Below are positions 42,075 through 50,510 of a stretch of DNA of 64,000 nt, piece by piece. Positions within the stretch are counted from its first letter, which is position 1; every line of letters begins with the position of its first letter. Position numbers and translations under genes: made by a program. Under the pieces are notes generated by a model, which did not search any database, was not told where the DNA came from, and was given only the letters and a program-made list of their open reading frames with translations. This DNA comes from Methylomicrobium lacus_A (GTDB lineage Bacteria > Pseudomonadota > Gammaproteobacteria > Methylococcales > Methylomonadaceae), in the NCBI RefSeq assembly GCF_041897535.1, contig NZ_CP169218.1, forward strand, positions 1 to 64,000, in the 5' to 3' direction.

Positions 42075-42382
42075 TCCGATATGTAGCTGTTTTATAAGAT
42101 GAATATAGTGTTTTTTTTGTCTAAAACATAATAAAACTTATTTAAAACTCTAAAACCTTTCCATCTGTGTATAACTCTGCAGAAATGCCGCAAAAATTGC
42201 CAATAAAACAATCACTATCTTTGTAAAAAGATGTACGTAAAAAGCTCAGAGACACACTAGAGAAAAAATATGTATAGTATATATCGAAAATTTAACAGCT
42301 AAGTTTACAGCCAAGAAGTCAACCGTGCAATCCAAATAGCTTGATTACATCTAGAAAGAGGAATTAACGCCAAAGAAAGGAT
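42075..42382. other. Origin of replication, AT-rich part (oriV)
   Basis: About 300 bases without genes. The stretch is strongly AT-rich with runs such as GTGTTTTTTTTGTC, suited to strand opening. It contains a perfect DnaA box, TGTGTATAA (42166-42174). Together with the iterons it forms the likely vegetative origin. Confidence 0.7.
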
Positions 42383-42395
42383 TTTAGCGGCTAAA
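42383..42395. promoter_or_regulatory. KorB operator before kleE
   Basis: Exact TTTAGCGGCTAAA, about 160 bases before kleE. A terminator hairpin lies between the two, so the promoter it governs is not clear. Confidence 0.75.
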
Positions 42396-42438
42396 AACAA
42401 TCATTACGGCGAGAAGGCCACGGCAATTGAGTTGAGAT

Positions 42439-42465
42439 TGCCCCGGATCACTCCGGGGCGCTTTT
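42439..42465 (+). terminator. Rho-independent terminator between oriV and kleE
   Basis: Stem CCCCGGA/TCCGGGG (42441-42447 and 42452-42458) with a four-base loop, followed by GCGCTTTT. It would stop transcription leaving the oriV side before kleE. Confidence 0.7.
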
Positions 42466-42553
42466 AGCTTGGCGCTGTAACACCGAAGCCGTACTTTCCC
42501 AGGGTGGGAGAAGTATCTAATATTGAATACGTTACCACGAAAAGAGTCAAGTT

Positions 42554-42868
42554 ATGACAAACATTATCAAGTTTCCAAATAGGAAAACCCAATCTGTAGG
42601 CTCTGTTCAAGACAGATCGACCAACCGCTTTAATGTCATAGCAAAATCCGTTTTCAATGGTGTTATTCATTTCATATGGATAACAACTGTGCTTACCTGG
42701 CCCATCTTTAAATGGGTGCTGTCTCTCGACATTTTACTTCAAATGTTGCGAATGATTTACCATTGGAACACCCCAGGTGTTTATGTAGGCTGGAACTTTC
42801 TACTGCATTTTTCTACGCTAGCAGCTATCACATATTATGTATCGATTTACAAACCAAAGGAAATTTAA
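42554..42868 (+). CDS. kleE: KleE-like stable-inheritance membrane protein
   Basis: A 104-residue protein opening MTNIIKFPNRK, with two hydrophobic segments (about 33-62 and 76-98) around LRMIYHWNTPGVYVGWNFLLHF. This matches KleE of IncP plasmids, part of the kle stability loci, whose molecular role is unknown. In RP4 kleE precedes korA, as it does here. The other kle genes are missing. Confidence 0.8.
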   Translation: MTNIIKFPNRKTQSVGSVQDRSTNRFNVIAKSVFNGVIHFIWITTVLTWPIFKWVLSLDILLQMLRMIYHWNTPGVYVGWNFLLHFSTLAAITYYVSIYKPKEI

Positions 42869-42872
42869 AAAT

Positions 42873-42918
42873 TTTAGCGGCTAAAGAGATTGACAATTAT
42901 ATATTGTATAGCTAAACT
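42873..42918 (+). promoter_or_regulatory. korA-incC-korB promoter with KorB and KorA operators
   Basis: KorB operator TTTAGCGGCTAAA (42873-42885), then -35 TTGACA (42890-42895) and -10 TAAACT (42913-42918), spaced 17 bp. A slightly imperfect KorA operator, TATAGCTAAAC (42907-42917), covers the -10. This is the autoregulated central control promoter, with the same geometry as the repA promoter. Confidence 0.88.
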
Positions 42919-42926
42919 TTTCCATA

Positions 42927-42948
42927 GGCGGCTGTAACCGCCTTTTTT
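42927..42948 (+). terminator. Hairpin with T-run in the korA leader
   Basis: GGCGG-CTGTAA-CCGCC followed by TTTTTT. It would terminate transcripts coming from kleE. It also lies just after the likely korA transcription start, so it might act as a leader element. I favour the kleE terminator. Confidence 0.6.
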
Positions 42949-42958
42949 CAACATCAGG

Positions 42959-44053
42959 GTGAGTGGAGAAAATATGGGTGTTTTCTATGAAAAAAAGAAT
43001 GAACGAGGCCCAGTTCCAGAAGGCAATCAAAGATCTGGATATTGGGCAACAGACTGTAGACATAGCGTGGGGCGTGCTGGTAGAGGGAAGGCCACAAGCC
43101 GAATATGCAGTAGCGCTGGGATTAAGCAGAGGAGCGGTATCGCAGGCGGTCAACAGAGTATGGGCAGCGCACGAAGCAAACTTGCCAGTCGGTTTCGAAC
43201 GAGTGACAGCAGTTCTACCGGAACATCAAGCATTCATAGTCAAGAAGTGGGCAGCAGACGCCGCCAAAAAGACAAAGGAACAAGCATCATGAAAACGCTC
43301 GTCACGGCCAACCAAAAAGGTGGGGTTGGTAAAACCTCGACGCTGGTACATCTAGCATTCGATTTTTTCGAGCGAGGGCTGAAGGTAGCCGTGATTGATC
43401 TGGATACACAGGCTAATGCCTCATACACTCTACAAGCCTTCCAATCAGGTCTCCAGGCCAGCTCCATGTTCGGCGTCGAATCACTCGAACTGGAAAATAA
43501 AACCAAAGACAACATGCCCGTAATTGCTCTTATTGAATCCGATGCAGGATTGGCAAATATGGAAAAAATGGCACTAAACGAAGCGGGAACTAACTTTCGG
43601 GCCGCTATCGCTAACCTCAGTTCACAAGGTTTTGATGTGTGCTTAATTGATACGGCACCGTCTCTTGGCGTCAGCATGGCCGCAGCGCTATTGGCGGCTG
43701 ACTATGTGATATCACCCATTGAACTGGAGGCCTACAGTATTCAAGGCATCAAGAAAATGGTAACAACCATAGCGAACATTCGAAAAGTGAATCCCAAATT
43801 ACAATTCCTTGGCATGATCCCGAGTAAGGTGGACTCCCGAAATCCTAGGCATGGCCGGCACCTTGAGGAATTGGAACGTGCTTACCCTCAACTGATGATA
43901 CCGACAGGAGTTGGGTTGCGCAGCAGTATTGCTGATGCGCTGGCATCAGGTATGCCAGTTTGGAGGATTAAAAAAACAGCCGCAAGGAAAGCCACACAGG
44001 AAGTCCGCGCTCTGGCTGCCCACATAATTATGAAAATGGAGATTTACCAATGA
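42959..44053 (+). CDS. incC: IncC (ParA-type) partition ATPase, long and short forms
   Basis: A ParA-family Walker ATPase that positions plasmids together with KorB. The long form starts at a GTG at 42959 (364 residues, the same length as RP4 IncC1) and reads through korA in another frame. The short form starts at the ATG at 43289 (254 residues, like IncC2), which overlaps the korA stop. The ATPase begins there: MKTLVTANQKGGVGKTS is the deviant Walker A, and FDVCLIDTAPSLGV carries the Walker A' Asp. The first 110 residues are basic and low in hydrophobics, a DNA-binding extension. Confidence 0.92.
   Translation: MSGENMGVFYEKKNERGPVPEGNQRSGYWATDCRHSVGRAGRGKATSRICSSAGIKQRSGIAGGQQSMGSARSKLASRFRTSDSSSTGTSSIHSQEVGSRRRQKDKGTSIMKTLVTANQKGGVGKTSTLVHLAFDFFERGLKVAVIDLDTQANASYTLQAFQSGLQASSMFGVESLELENKTKDNMPVIALIESDAGLANMEKMALNEAGTNFRAAIANLSSQGFDVCLIDTAPSLGVSMAAALLAADYVISPIELEAYSIQGIKKMVTTIANIRKVNPKLQFLGMIPSKVDSRNPRHGRHLEELERAYPQLMIPTGVGLRSSIADALASGMPVWRIKKTAARKATQEVRALAAHIIMKMEIYQ
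42987..43292 (+). CDS. korA: KorA global repressor
   Basis: A 101-residue TrfB-type repressor. The start is the ATG at 42987 (MKKRMNEAQF), matching RP4 KorA; an in-frame upstream ATG would add eight residues. The helix-turn-helix is QAEYAVALGLSRGAVSQAVNRVW, and the dimerisation end ERVTAVLPEHQAFIVKKW is shared with TrbA. It binds GTTTAGCTAAAC sites at the korA and repA promoters. The whole gene lies within incC1 in a different frame. Confidence 0.95.
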   Translation: MKKRMNEAQFQKAIKDLDIGQQTVDIAWGVLVEGRPQAEYAVALGLSRGAVSQAVNRVWAAHEANLPVGFERVTAVLPEHQAFIVKKWAADAAKKTKEQAS

Positions 44054-45060
44054 TTAGACCAATAATGTCAGGACTTGGCCTAGACAGCCTTGGCGACTTA
44101 TCAGACCTTCTGAACCAGCCGGTAATGGACGGTAAAACGAACGGTCCATTGCAATTGTCCCTGGACCTGATTGACGAAGATCCAAATCAACCGCGTCACG
44201 CTGATAATCCAGGGTTTTCCAAGGAAAGCCTGGCGGAACTAGCCGAAACCATCGAGGATCGCGGGGTCAAATCTCCAATTTCTGTTCGCGAGCACCCTAA
44301 GATAGAAGGCCGCTACATCATCAATCACGGAGCGCGGCGATATCGTGCATCGCGGATCGCTGGGAAGGACAGCATCCCTGCATTCATCGATAACGACTAT
44401 TCCGAAGCCGACCAGGTCATCGAGAATCTGCAACGCAACGAGCTGACTGCACGCGAAATTGCAGACTTTATTGGCCGAGAATTGGCTAAGGGAAAGAAGA
44501 AAAGCGAGATCGCCCGGGAGATCGGAAAATCCCCGGCATTTGTGACTCAGCATGTGGTGTTACTCGACCTGCCGGACCCAATTGCCATAGCATTCAACAC
44601 CGGACGGGCTAATGATGTAACAGTCATCAATGAACTGGTGAAGGATTACAAGAAAAACCCGGAGGAAGTGCGCTTATGGTTAGCCGACGATAGCCAAGAG
44701 CTGACGCGGGGATCAGTTAAGATGCTGCACGAATTCTTAGAAGACAAGCGCATGCATGATGCCGGCGAAGTTAATGATTCTAATACGGTGGATACACTGC
44801 CTAGAAAGACCGATGCCGAGACAGGCGAGAGCGAGCAAGGCCAGAAAAGTTCGGACGCCAAGAAAATAGTGAAGTTAGATGATCCTGAAAAACTCAAGAA
44901 AGCCATTATTCACGTCAATCATGATGGCCGTCTGGCTCGTCTGATCCTAACTCGACGCCCACCAGCCGATGGATGGGCTTGGTTGAAGTATGAGGATGAC
45001 GGACATGAGTTCGAGGCCGAGCTAACAACCGTGCAGCTTGTCGCGTTGCTGGAAGGATGA
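44050..45060 (+). CDS. korB: KorB, ParB-type partition protein and global repressor
   Basis: A 336-residue ParB-family clamp. The CTP-binding domain carries NHGARRYRASRIAG and ENLQRNELTARE. The helix-turn-helix is KKSEIAREIGKSPAFVTQHV, followed by the operator-contact region around TGRANDVTVINELVKDY. The C-terminal SH3-like dimer domain (AIIHVNHDGRLARLILTRRPP...) closes it. It binds the TTTAGC(C/G)GCTAAA sites listed here, represses with KorA and TrbA, and partitions with IncC. The start overlaps the incC stop (ATGA). korF and korG of RP4 are absent. Confidence 0.96.
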   Translation: MIRPIMSGLGLDSLGDLSDLLNQPVMDGKTNGPLQLSLDLIDEDPNQPRHADNPGFSKESLAELAETIEDRGVKSPISVREHPKIEGRYIINHGARRYRASRIAGKDSIPAFIDNDYSEADQVIENLQRNELTAREIADFIGRELAKGKKKSEIAREIGKSPAFVTQHVVLLDLPDPIAIAFNTGRANDVTVINELVKDYKKNPEEVRLWLADDSQELTRGSVKMLHEFLEDKRMHDAGEVNDSNTVDTLPRKTDAETGESEQGQKSSDAKKIVKLDDPEKLKKAIIHVNHDGRLARLILTRRPPADGWAWLKYEDDGHEFEAELTTVQLVALLEG

Positions 45061-45099
45061 TTGCCTCGATTTAACAACTACCAAATTAGCTTATTCTGA

Positions 45100-45124
45100 C
45101 CCCGCCTTGAGCGGGGTTTTTTTT
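45100..45124 (+). terminator. Terminator after korB
   Basis: CCCCGC-CTTGA-GCGGGG followed by eight T. A strong rho-independent terminator that ends the korA-incC-korB operon before the kfrA promoter. Confidence 0.9.
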
Positions 45125-45132
45125 GCCATTTA

Positions 45133-45174
45133 TTTGTTAGTTTGTTTGTTAATTTGTTTGTTATTTGATATAAT
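45133..45174 (+). promoter_or_regulatory. kfrA promoter with direct repeats
   Basis: -35 TTGTTA (45146-45151) and -10 TATAAT (45169-45174) are 17 bp apart. Copies of TTARTTTGTTTG (45137-45148, 45149-45160), with partial copies on either side, cover the -35. Repeats of this kind are the expected autoregulatory sites of KfrA. Confidence 0.7.
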
Positions 45175-45208
45175 AAAGGCGTCAATTAAATATATCAGGA
45201 GATATGTT

Positions 45209-46270
45209 ATGCGTCCCGCCGAGTTTACTCCCGAAACAATCATCCAGGCCGGTCAAGAGCTACAAGCGACAGGTCGCAATATCACCGGCTTTGCCTTGCG
45301 GCAGAAAGTGGGAGGGGGTAATCCGTCACGGCTTAAGCAGGTGTGGGACGAGTATATTAGCAGCCAGGCTGTGACTAAGGCCGAGCCGGTCGCAGAATTG
45401 CCAGTTGAGGTGGCTGATGAGATGGCTGCCGTAACAAAGGCGCTTACGGATCGCCTGGCTAACTTGGCAGTGGAGCTGAACGATAAGGCGGTAAAGGCGG
45501 CGGAACGCCGGGTTGCCGAGGTCATTCGAACGGCCGGCGAGCAGCGCGAACAGGCCGAACGCGAGTTGGCTGATGCCTCACAAACTGTTGACGATCTCGA
45601 AAACTCGCTGGATGAAGCAAAGAGTAGGGTTGATGAGTTAGAAAATCTGCTGTCAAAGCAACGAAATACAAATCAAGATTTGTCTATCGAGCTGGCTCAA
45701 GCACGCGAGCGCCTAGCGGTCATCGTGCAATCCTCGAAGACAGCCGCAGACGAACACATTGCCGAGTTAAATCGACTGAATGCTGGGATAGACGCCGAGC
45801 GCACCCGGCAACGGCAAGAAGTCGATCAGATCCGCGCTGAGCTAGCTGAACAAAAAAAAATCAGCCAGGCTGTAGCTGCTGAGCGGGACCAAATCAAGGC
45901 CGAGCTGGCGACTGCGAAGGCCAAAGCCGAGGCGGCAAGTAGTGAGGCTGCTCGGCAGGTCGAGGGCATGCGCGCAGAGTTGAAAGAGCAAAAGAATGCC
46001 GCTCAAGAGGCCGCTACCGAACGCGACCAAATACGCACCGAACTTGCTGCCGTGAAGGCCAAAGCGGATGCCGCCGAACAGGTGCATCAAGAGCAGCGCA
46101 AACAAGCAGCAACAGAGGCTCATCGGATGGCCGAGCGTATGACCAAGGCTAATAACAATATGGAAGAAGCCAACAAGGAGGCTAGGGAAGCTCGCGAGGA
46201 AGCGGCTACTCTTCGAGGGCGGATTCAAGCTCTGGAGGAGATGATGAGGCAAGTCAAAGGACGCTCGTAA
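45209..46270 (+). CDS. kfrA: KfrA, DNA-binding coiled-coil stability protein
   Basis: A 353-residue protein. The N-terminal domain (about 1-50, RPAEFTPETIIQAGQELQATGRNITGFALRQKVGGGNPSRLKQVWDEY) binds DNA at its own promoter. The rest is one very long Ala/Glu/Arg-rich coiled coil (about 80-345) that may bridge plasmid copies or act as a nucleoid-like scaffold. The ATG at 45209 has a CAGGAGA site before it; a longer frame from 45038 would overlap korB and the terminator. Confidence 0.92.
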   Translation: MRPAEFTPETIIQAGQELQATGRNITGFALRQKVGGGNPSRLKQVWDEYISSQAVTKAEPVAELPVEVADEMAAVTKALTDRLANLAVELNDKAVKAAERRVAEVIRTAGEQREQAERELADASQTVDDLENSLDEAKSRVDELENLLSKQRNTNQDLSIELAQARERLAVIVQSSKTAADEHIAELNRLNAGIDAERTRQRQEVDQIRAELAEQKKISQAVAAERDQIKAELATAKAKAEAASSEAARQVEGMRAELKEQKNAAQEAATERDQIRTELAAVKAKADAAEQVHQEQRKQAATEAHRMAERMTKANNNMEEANKEAREAREEAATLRGRIQALEEMMRQVKGRS

Positions 46271-46401
46271 ACATACCTGATATTTTATAAGTATTCCTCT
46301 AAAATAGAGTGTGCACAAAGCCAGTCTTTAAGTCAGGGCTGGCTTTTTTATTGCTATGCTGGAGGAGCAATGATTTTACAATTAACCTACTGGAAGTGCT
46401 T

Positions 46402-46749
46402 ATGAAACAGCGCCTATTGGTTATGAACGGGCAGCGCATTGTTCAGGAGGAGATAGAAGGAGCGTGGGCGAACCAAAAGGTAGACAAAGCCGGTGCTCTG
46501 AAGCCTGGGATATACAACATTTATACGGCTGATAAAGCGGATAAGTCAAAGCGGTATGACGGTGTTGTCGTCCATACGGACAACAACAATGTGTACCAAC
46601 AAATAGATAAAAAATTTGTCATGCATTCGCGCCAAGATTTCGATACAGTGCCTATTATCGGAAGCGCGAAAAGCATTAGTTACAACGAGCAAGGTAAAGC
46701 AGTCGTTTCGGCTGAGGCGGTAAAACTGAGTAGAGGGCGCTCTCGATAA
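46402..46749 (+). CDS. kfrB: KfrB-domain protein
   Basis: A 115-residue protein. The ATG at 46402 (MKQRLLVMNGQRIVQEE) is the natural start. It contains KVDKAGALKPGIYNIY and KFVMHSRQDFDTVPIIGSAKSISYNEQGKAV, a match to KfrB of IncP-related plasmids from memory. RP4 KfrB helps form membrane-linked plasmid foci with KfrA and KfrC. kfrC is missing; a KorB site follows directly after the stop. A related domain ends TraI in this window. Confidence 0.8.
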   Translation: MKQRLLVMNGQRIVQEEIEGAWANQKVDKAGALKPGIYNIYTADKADKSKRYDGVVVHTDNNNVYQQIDKKFVMHSRQDFDTVPIIGSAKSISYNEQGKAVVSAEAVKLSRGRSR

Positions 46750-46751
46750 TT

Positions 46752-46764
46752 TTTAGCCGCTAAA
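46752..46764. promoter_or_regulatory. KorB operator after kfrB
   Basis: Exact TTTAGCCGCTAAA three bases past the kfrB stop, not near a visible promoter. It may be a partition or spreading site. Confidence 0.8.
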
Positions 46765-46820
46765 ATTGATGCGTCACAAAATTGATTTTGTTGATTCCGA
46801 CATGTTGTGTCATCTTTGAA

Positions 46821-46850
46821 AAAAAGCCCGGTCGCATCGGGCTTTTTTTT
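46821..46850 (+). terminator. Terminator after kfrB
   Basis: AAGCCCG-GTCGCAT-CGGGCTT with an A-run before and a T-run after, so it could work in both directions. A nearly identical hairpin lies at 48903-48930 on the other side of the hydrolase cargo. Confidence 0.85.
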
Positions 46851-47091
46851 ATTAAATTGTAAAAATCTGAACTTGATCTGACAGCTTCCAAAAGAAGTAT
46901 CGACGGAATCTTACCTCGAATGTTCGAGTTCGACCCACAAGCGACATTCAAAACTTCGCAGTCAATGTCGGCTGGGGTTCAATGAACTGCCGTTCAACGA
47001 TGAACATCACCGGTGTAATCCGGTGCATGTTCGTTGTTGGGATTTTCTTGAAAGGGTCAGACGCAGACCTGAACCCTCACATCACTGAACT

Positions 47092-48396
47092 TTACGGCGG
47101 TGGGAGCCTAACTCCTCTGTGTAGACAATCTAGCCTCAGCGCCGTCTTTAACGCCTGGGTGGGGTGTTTGCCTCCAGATGGCGGACCCTTGCGGTTGGGA
47201 TCGATCCAATAGCAAACATGGGATGCCAGTGTGCCGGCAAGACCTTTCAGTGCCACGGGTATATCGCGAATTCCGGAGCCGAAATTGCCGCCCAACGGTC
47301 CACCGATCATGTCACCGAGTATTACCCAGCGGTAGGGGAAAAACAGATTCGTCCAGCGAGTACAGGCAAACGGTACCATGTGGGTTGGTGTATCCGCGTT
47401 CCGCAGTCCCAGGGCCGTCTTGTATTGGCGGCTATACCAGGTGCTGGCCGGCCTGAGATCGGGCGGGCAAGTGACCAGTTCGCCGTCGGCCTTCCGGGCG
47501 TCGAAATCCTCATCGCTGCGTGCCAGTAACAGCCGCGCGTGGGTCAACGGTGAGCCCATAGTTATAAAGTCGGTGATCAACCAGGGCCACATGTCCTTTT
47601 CACGCAGCTCTTGCCACAGCCTGAACTGGAGCTGATGGTAACGCTCGACTTTTTCTCCTTCTGAGATGGTCTCGTCGTGGAATATCCCGTCGCAGGCCTC
47701 CGAAAAGCCCCGTAGGGTATCTATCTGACTGGGCGTTTCCGGTGCCGGCGGCTTCACCGAGGACCAGTAAAGGCGTATCAGGTCGTAGCCAATGACGGAA
47801 CCGAGACTGTGACCGACGACAATGATGCGACTGTATTTTTTCGATTCGTGTAAGGAATGCAGCAGCGCAATGCCCTCTTCCCTTATCTTGTTGCGCTGCT
47901 CGATATTATCGGGATGGGGGTCCAGGTAGCGTGCTGCATCCCCTACATAAGTGTACAGAAACGCGGTTGCGTAGCCGACGAACAGTGAGCCGACCAAGGC
48001 GGCCAAGGGTCCCGGCGTCGGCGCTTGGAGTCCGCCCATTGCAACGGTAAGACCAGCGATGATCACCAACAACCAACTCAGGACATAAATAGGCAGCAAC
48101 GGTCTTGGGATGCGTCTAGGCTTTCGAAGCAAAAGGGAACGAAGCCAGCGCCACACCATATTGACGCGGGTATCCCGCATGCGATAGGCCCAATAGTATT
48201 CATAAAAATCGGTCAGCGGAGTGTGGCGGTCCCCAGGCACCTGCAATCTGCGCAACTCAAACAGTCGGCTCATAGCATCCGGCTTGTTGCGGAACTGCTT
48301 CTCCCCCGCCAGCGCCTTGACGAAACCCCGAAGTGTATCGAGTGGCCGTTGCTCACCGATCCCGTGAATAACGACCACTGCCTGTCGAACAGTCAT
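47092..48396 (-). CDS. Membrane-associated alpha/beta hydrolase
   Basis: A 434-residue serine hydrolase of the lipase/esterase type. The start at 48396 (MTVRQAVVVIHGIGEQRP) places the oxyanion-hole HGIGE strand at the N-terminus. The nucleophile elbow is GHSLGS. Two hydrophobic segments (about 100-150, PLLPIYVLSWLLVIIAGLTV and GPLAALVGSLFVGYATAFLY) suggest a membrane anchor. The substrate is unknown. It is isolated cargo between two near-identical terminators, at the junction of the kfr and tra regions. Confidence 0.75.
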   Translation of the reverse strand: MTVRQAVVVIHGIGEQRPLDTLRGFVKALAGEKQFRNKPDAMSRLFELRRLQVPGDRHTPLTDFYEYYWAYRMRDTRVNMVWRWLRSLLLRKPRRIPRPLLPIYVLSWLLVIIAGLTVAMGGLQAPTPGPLAALVGSLFVGYATAFLYTYVGDAARYLDPHPDNIEQRNKIREEGIALLHSLHESKKYSRIIVVGHSLGSVIGYDLIRLYWSSVKPPAPETPSQIDTLRGFSEACDGIFHDETISEGEKVERYHQLQFRLWQELREKDMWPWLITDFITMGSPLTHARLLLARSDEDFDARKADGELVTCPPDLRPASTWYSRQYKTALGLRNADTPTHMVPFACTRWTNLFFPYRWVILGDMIGGPLGGNFGSGIRDIPVALKGLAGTLASHVCYWIDPNRKGPPSGGKHPTQALKTALRLDCLHRGVRLPPP

Positions 48397-48902
48397 GTTA
48401 TACCTCTTGATCCAAAAGACTTGGCACTTGAACAGCGATCCCAAGTTTTGTTTTTATTGAGAATTTGGAGGGGCTCGTACAAAAACTCGGTCTGCCTCTT
48501 ACTAATCCTCGTTACCACTGCCCAACAAGTTATTAGGCTGTTAACCGTCTATCTACCACGAAACTTGTGTGGCTACAATAAATTTGTGAACTGCAAAGAA
48601 TTTTTTCTTCCGTATATCATCAACATTGCGCTAAAAAACGCTTTTGGAGGTTGCCATCTTGCCCGTTCCCGCGTCTCTGAGTCAGGCGTTCGAGTCGCAG
48701 CTTTTTCAGCGCAATATTCCGGCTCAGCAGCGCCGCGATTTTTCAAAAAGTGACATCGGTATTATCAGGATTTTTTAACCAAATCAAATCATTGGCCGCA
48801 ATGAGCCAGTTTACTGCCATTGGTAAATAAGCGCTCTGTGGCAGAAATTGGCCGAACAGAGACTATCAATGCCAGGCTCAATCTAAACTAATGTTTCAAA
48901 TT
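48397..48902. other. Non-coding stretch between the hydrolase gene and traM
   Basis: About 500 bases in which I see no convincing gene or regulatory site. The hydrolase promoter should lie at its left end. A plus-strand ORF overlapping here is antisense shadow. Confidence 0.4.
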
Positions 48903-48930
48903 AAAAAGCCCGGTCGCGCCGGGCTTTTTT
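48903..48930 (-). terminator. Terminator at the end of traK-L-M
   Basis: AAAAAGCCCG-GTCGCGC-CGGGCTTTTTT, a symmetric hairpin with flanking A and T runs, 20 bases after the traM stop. It is nearly the same sequence as the terminator after kfrB. Confidence 0.85.
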
Positions 48931-48949
48931 GATCAGATGCAGCCGCTTT

Positions 48950-49387
48950 TCATAACGAGGCCCACAGAGCCAGGCCTGCGGCGAAGACGGTCATGATGGA
49001 GGCCGCCAGGTTCATAAAGGCTACACGCTTCGACTCGCGGATCGGTGCGGCGATCATTGATATTCCCGCTTCCACTTCGCGCCGCACGGTTTCAGCCGCT
49101 ACTTTTGCTCCTTCCTGCATCACCTTCATCATTTCTTCACGACTCGCCAACAGAGCCGCATTGAGCGTCCTTTCAGCCTTGTTTTTGGCATCATCCCCCC
49201 AGCGGTGTGCGATGTCTTCCAGTTCTTCCTTGAACGTATTTAGAATTGCTTGCTGGGCAACTGCACTGTCCCGCATCAATTTTTCATTAATTGTTTGCAG
49301 GATCAAGATCGGATCGTCGCGGCCCACTGCGATGCCATGCTTTGCTGCTATTTCCTTGATAATTGCCTCGATCTTATCGTTAGCCAT
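48950..49387 (-). CDS. traM: TraM, conjugation accessory protein
   Basis: A 145-residue helical protein, the same length as IncP TraM as I recall it. The N-terminal part contains AAKHGIAVGRDDPILILQTINEKLM. A coiled coil follows and one C-terminal membrane helix (about 124-143, MNLAASIMTVFAAGLALWAS). It is the last gene of traK-L-M; its start overlaps the traL stop. The exact role in transfer is not known. Confidence 0.88.
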   Translation of the reverse strand: MANDKIEAIIKEIAAKHGIAVGRDDPILILQTINEKLMRDSAVAQQAILNTFKEELEDIAHRWGDDAKNKAERTLNAALLASREEMMKVMQEGAKVAAETVRREVEAGISMIAAPIRESKRVAFMNLAASIMTVFAAGLALWASL

Positions 49388-50112
49388 TACAGCACCGCCG
49401 TATTTTCCATTTGGCCGTACAATTGGGTTCGAACGATCTTGAGCCGCTGCCTAGTCATGATCGTGAGCGATTCCATTGCCAAAGCTTCGTCGAATGTCAT
49501 GCGCTCTTGAAGCATTTCCGCAAAGTCCCGGCCGTAAGTCTCTTCTTTGAGTGTGGGAATCTTGATGATAGCCGAGACACGCCCTTTGTTTGCTGTATAG
49601 GCTTTCATTTGCTCAAACCCTTTGCCATCGTGCTCGATGGCTCCCCAATAGGGATTCAGCCAAACCACAAACAAGCATTCGGTCGGAAACTGGCTAGCGA
49701 GCTGCGCAAAACCGCTCACTGTGTCCAGTAAGGCCTGCCCGCCAGTGATGACTGTATGAACGACCAGAGTATGACCCATGTCCTGGAGTAATGCAGGTAC
49801 TTGGTTGCTGATCAGGTAATGCGATAACGGCACGAATGAGCTTGCTCCGTTGTCGATAATGACATCGTTTTCTGCTGTTGCAATCAACTCGACCAGAACA
49901 TCGAAGTTCCGAGTGTTGATTTCGTCGCCGTCCATGATGTTCAGGCGGCGCACTTTCAGTGCTTTATACCCTTCAAATGTCGCGTTTACCGGATCGGTAT
50001 CGATGCACAAAGGCGATTGGCCTTTGCTCATTTTATGTTGCGCAATGGCGGCCGCAATCATCGACTTGCCAACGCCGCCCTTGCCTTGTAAAACCATATG
50101 AATTTTTGACAT
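49387..50112 (-). CDS. traL: TraL, ParA-like ATPase of the tra region
   Basis: A 241-residue ParA/MinD-like protein with the deviant Walker motif QGKGGVGKSMIAAAIAQ. CIDTDPVNATFEGYKAL and DVIIDNGASSFVPLSHY follow. The length equals that of RP4 TraL. It may help place the relaxosome. Its start shares a base with the traK stop, and its stop overlaps traM. Confidence 0.92.
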   Translation of the reverse strand: MSKIHMVLQGKGGVGKSMIAAAIAQHKMSKGQSPLCIDTDPVNATFEGYKALKVRRLNIMDGDEINTRNFDVLVELIATAENDVIIDNGASSFVPLSHYLISNQVPALLQDMGHTLVVHTVITGGQALLDTVSGFAQLASQFPTECLFVVWLNPYWGAIEHDGKGFEQMKAYTANKGRVSAIIKIPTLKEETYGRDFAEMLQERMTFDEALAMESLTIMTRQRLKIVRTQLYGQMENTAVL

Positions 50113-50510
50113 TAGAATAACTCCTCTTTCTTGGGTGTTGCGTTAAATGTGAATCCGTTTAATGGATAGTCCTTTTTCTGTCCCACTTTTGTAGTTTTGG
50201 TCTTTTGATCATCCTTGCTTTCTTTCCCTGTAGAGGTCTGTGCGCCTGCTTTTGGCGTTGTTTTCGGATCGGCCTGCGTTGTTGGTTTCATGTGTCGACG
50301 AACGTGCTTACGGAACGTCTCGTAGCTGCACTTGAGCTTCCCTGTTTCGTGCATGTGCTCCCAGATCGTTGACAGGGCGTATCCTGCATCGATCGCCTCC
50401 TTCACGTTTGGACGTACAGCCAAGAACGCGACCGCGGCTGTATCCTGTCTGCGTTTCTTTTTTGCTCGCTTATCGACCCATTCAGCTAGTTCATCGGTGT
50501 AACTTTTCAT
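50112..50510 (-). CDS. traK: TraK, oriT-binding relaxosome protein
   Basis: A 132-residue basic protein. The N-terminal WVDKRAKKKRRQDTAAVAFLAVRPNVKEAIDAGYALSTIWEHMHETGKLKCSYETFRKHVRRH pattern is that of IncP TraK, a helix-turn-helix protein. It wraps the leading side of oriT and opens it for nicking. The C-terminal 40 residues are low-complexity and basic. The gene is divergent from traJ across oriT. Confidence 0.92.
   Translation of the reverse strand: MKSYTDELAEWVDKRAKKKRRQDTAAVAFLAVRPNVKEAIDAGYALSTIWEHMHETGKLKCSYETFRKHVRRHMKPTTQADPKTTPKAGAQTSTGKESKDDQKTKTTKVGQKKDYPLNGFTFNATPKKEELF

Noticed and set aside
48025..48753. 242-residue plus-strand ORF
   Set aside because: Its first half is antisense to the hydrolase gene and the rest lies in low-information sequence.
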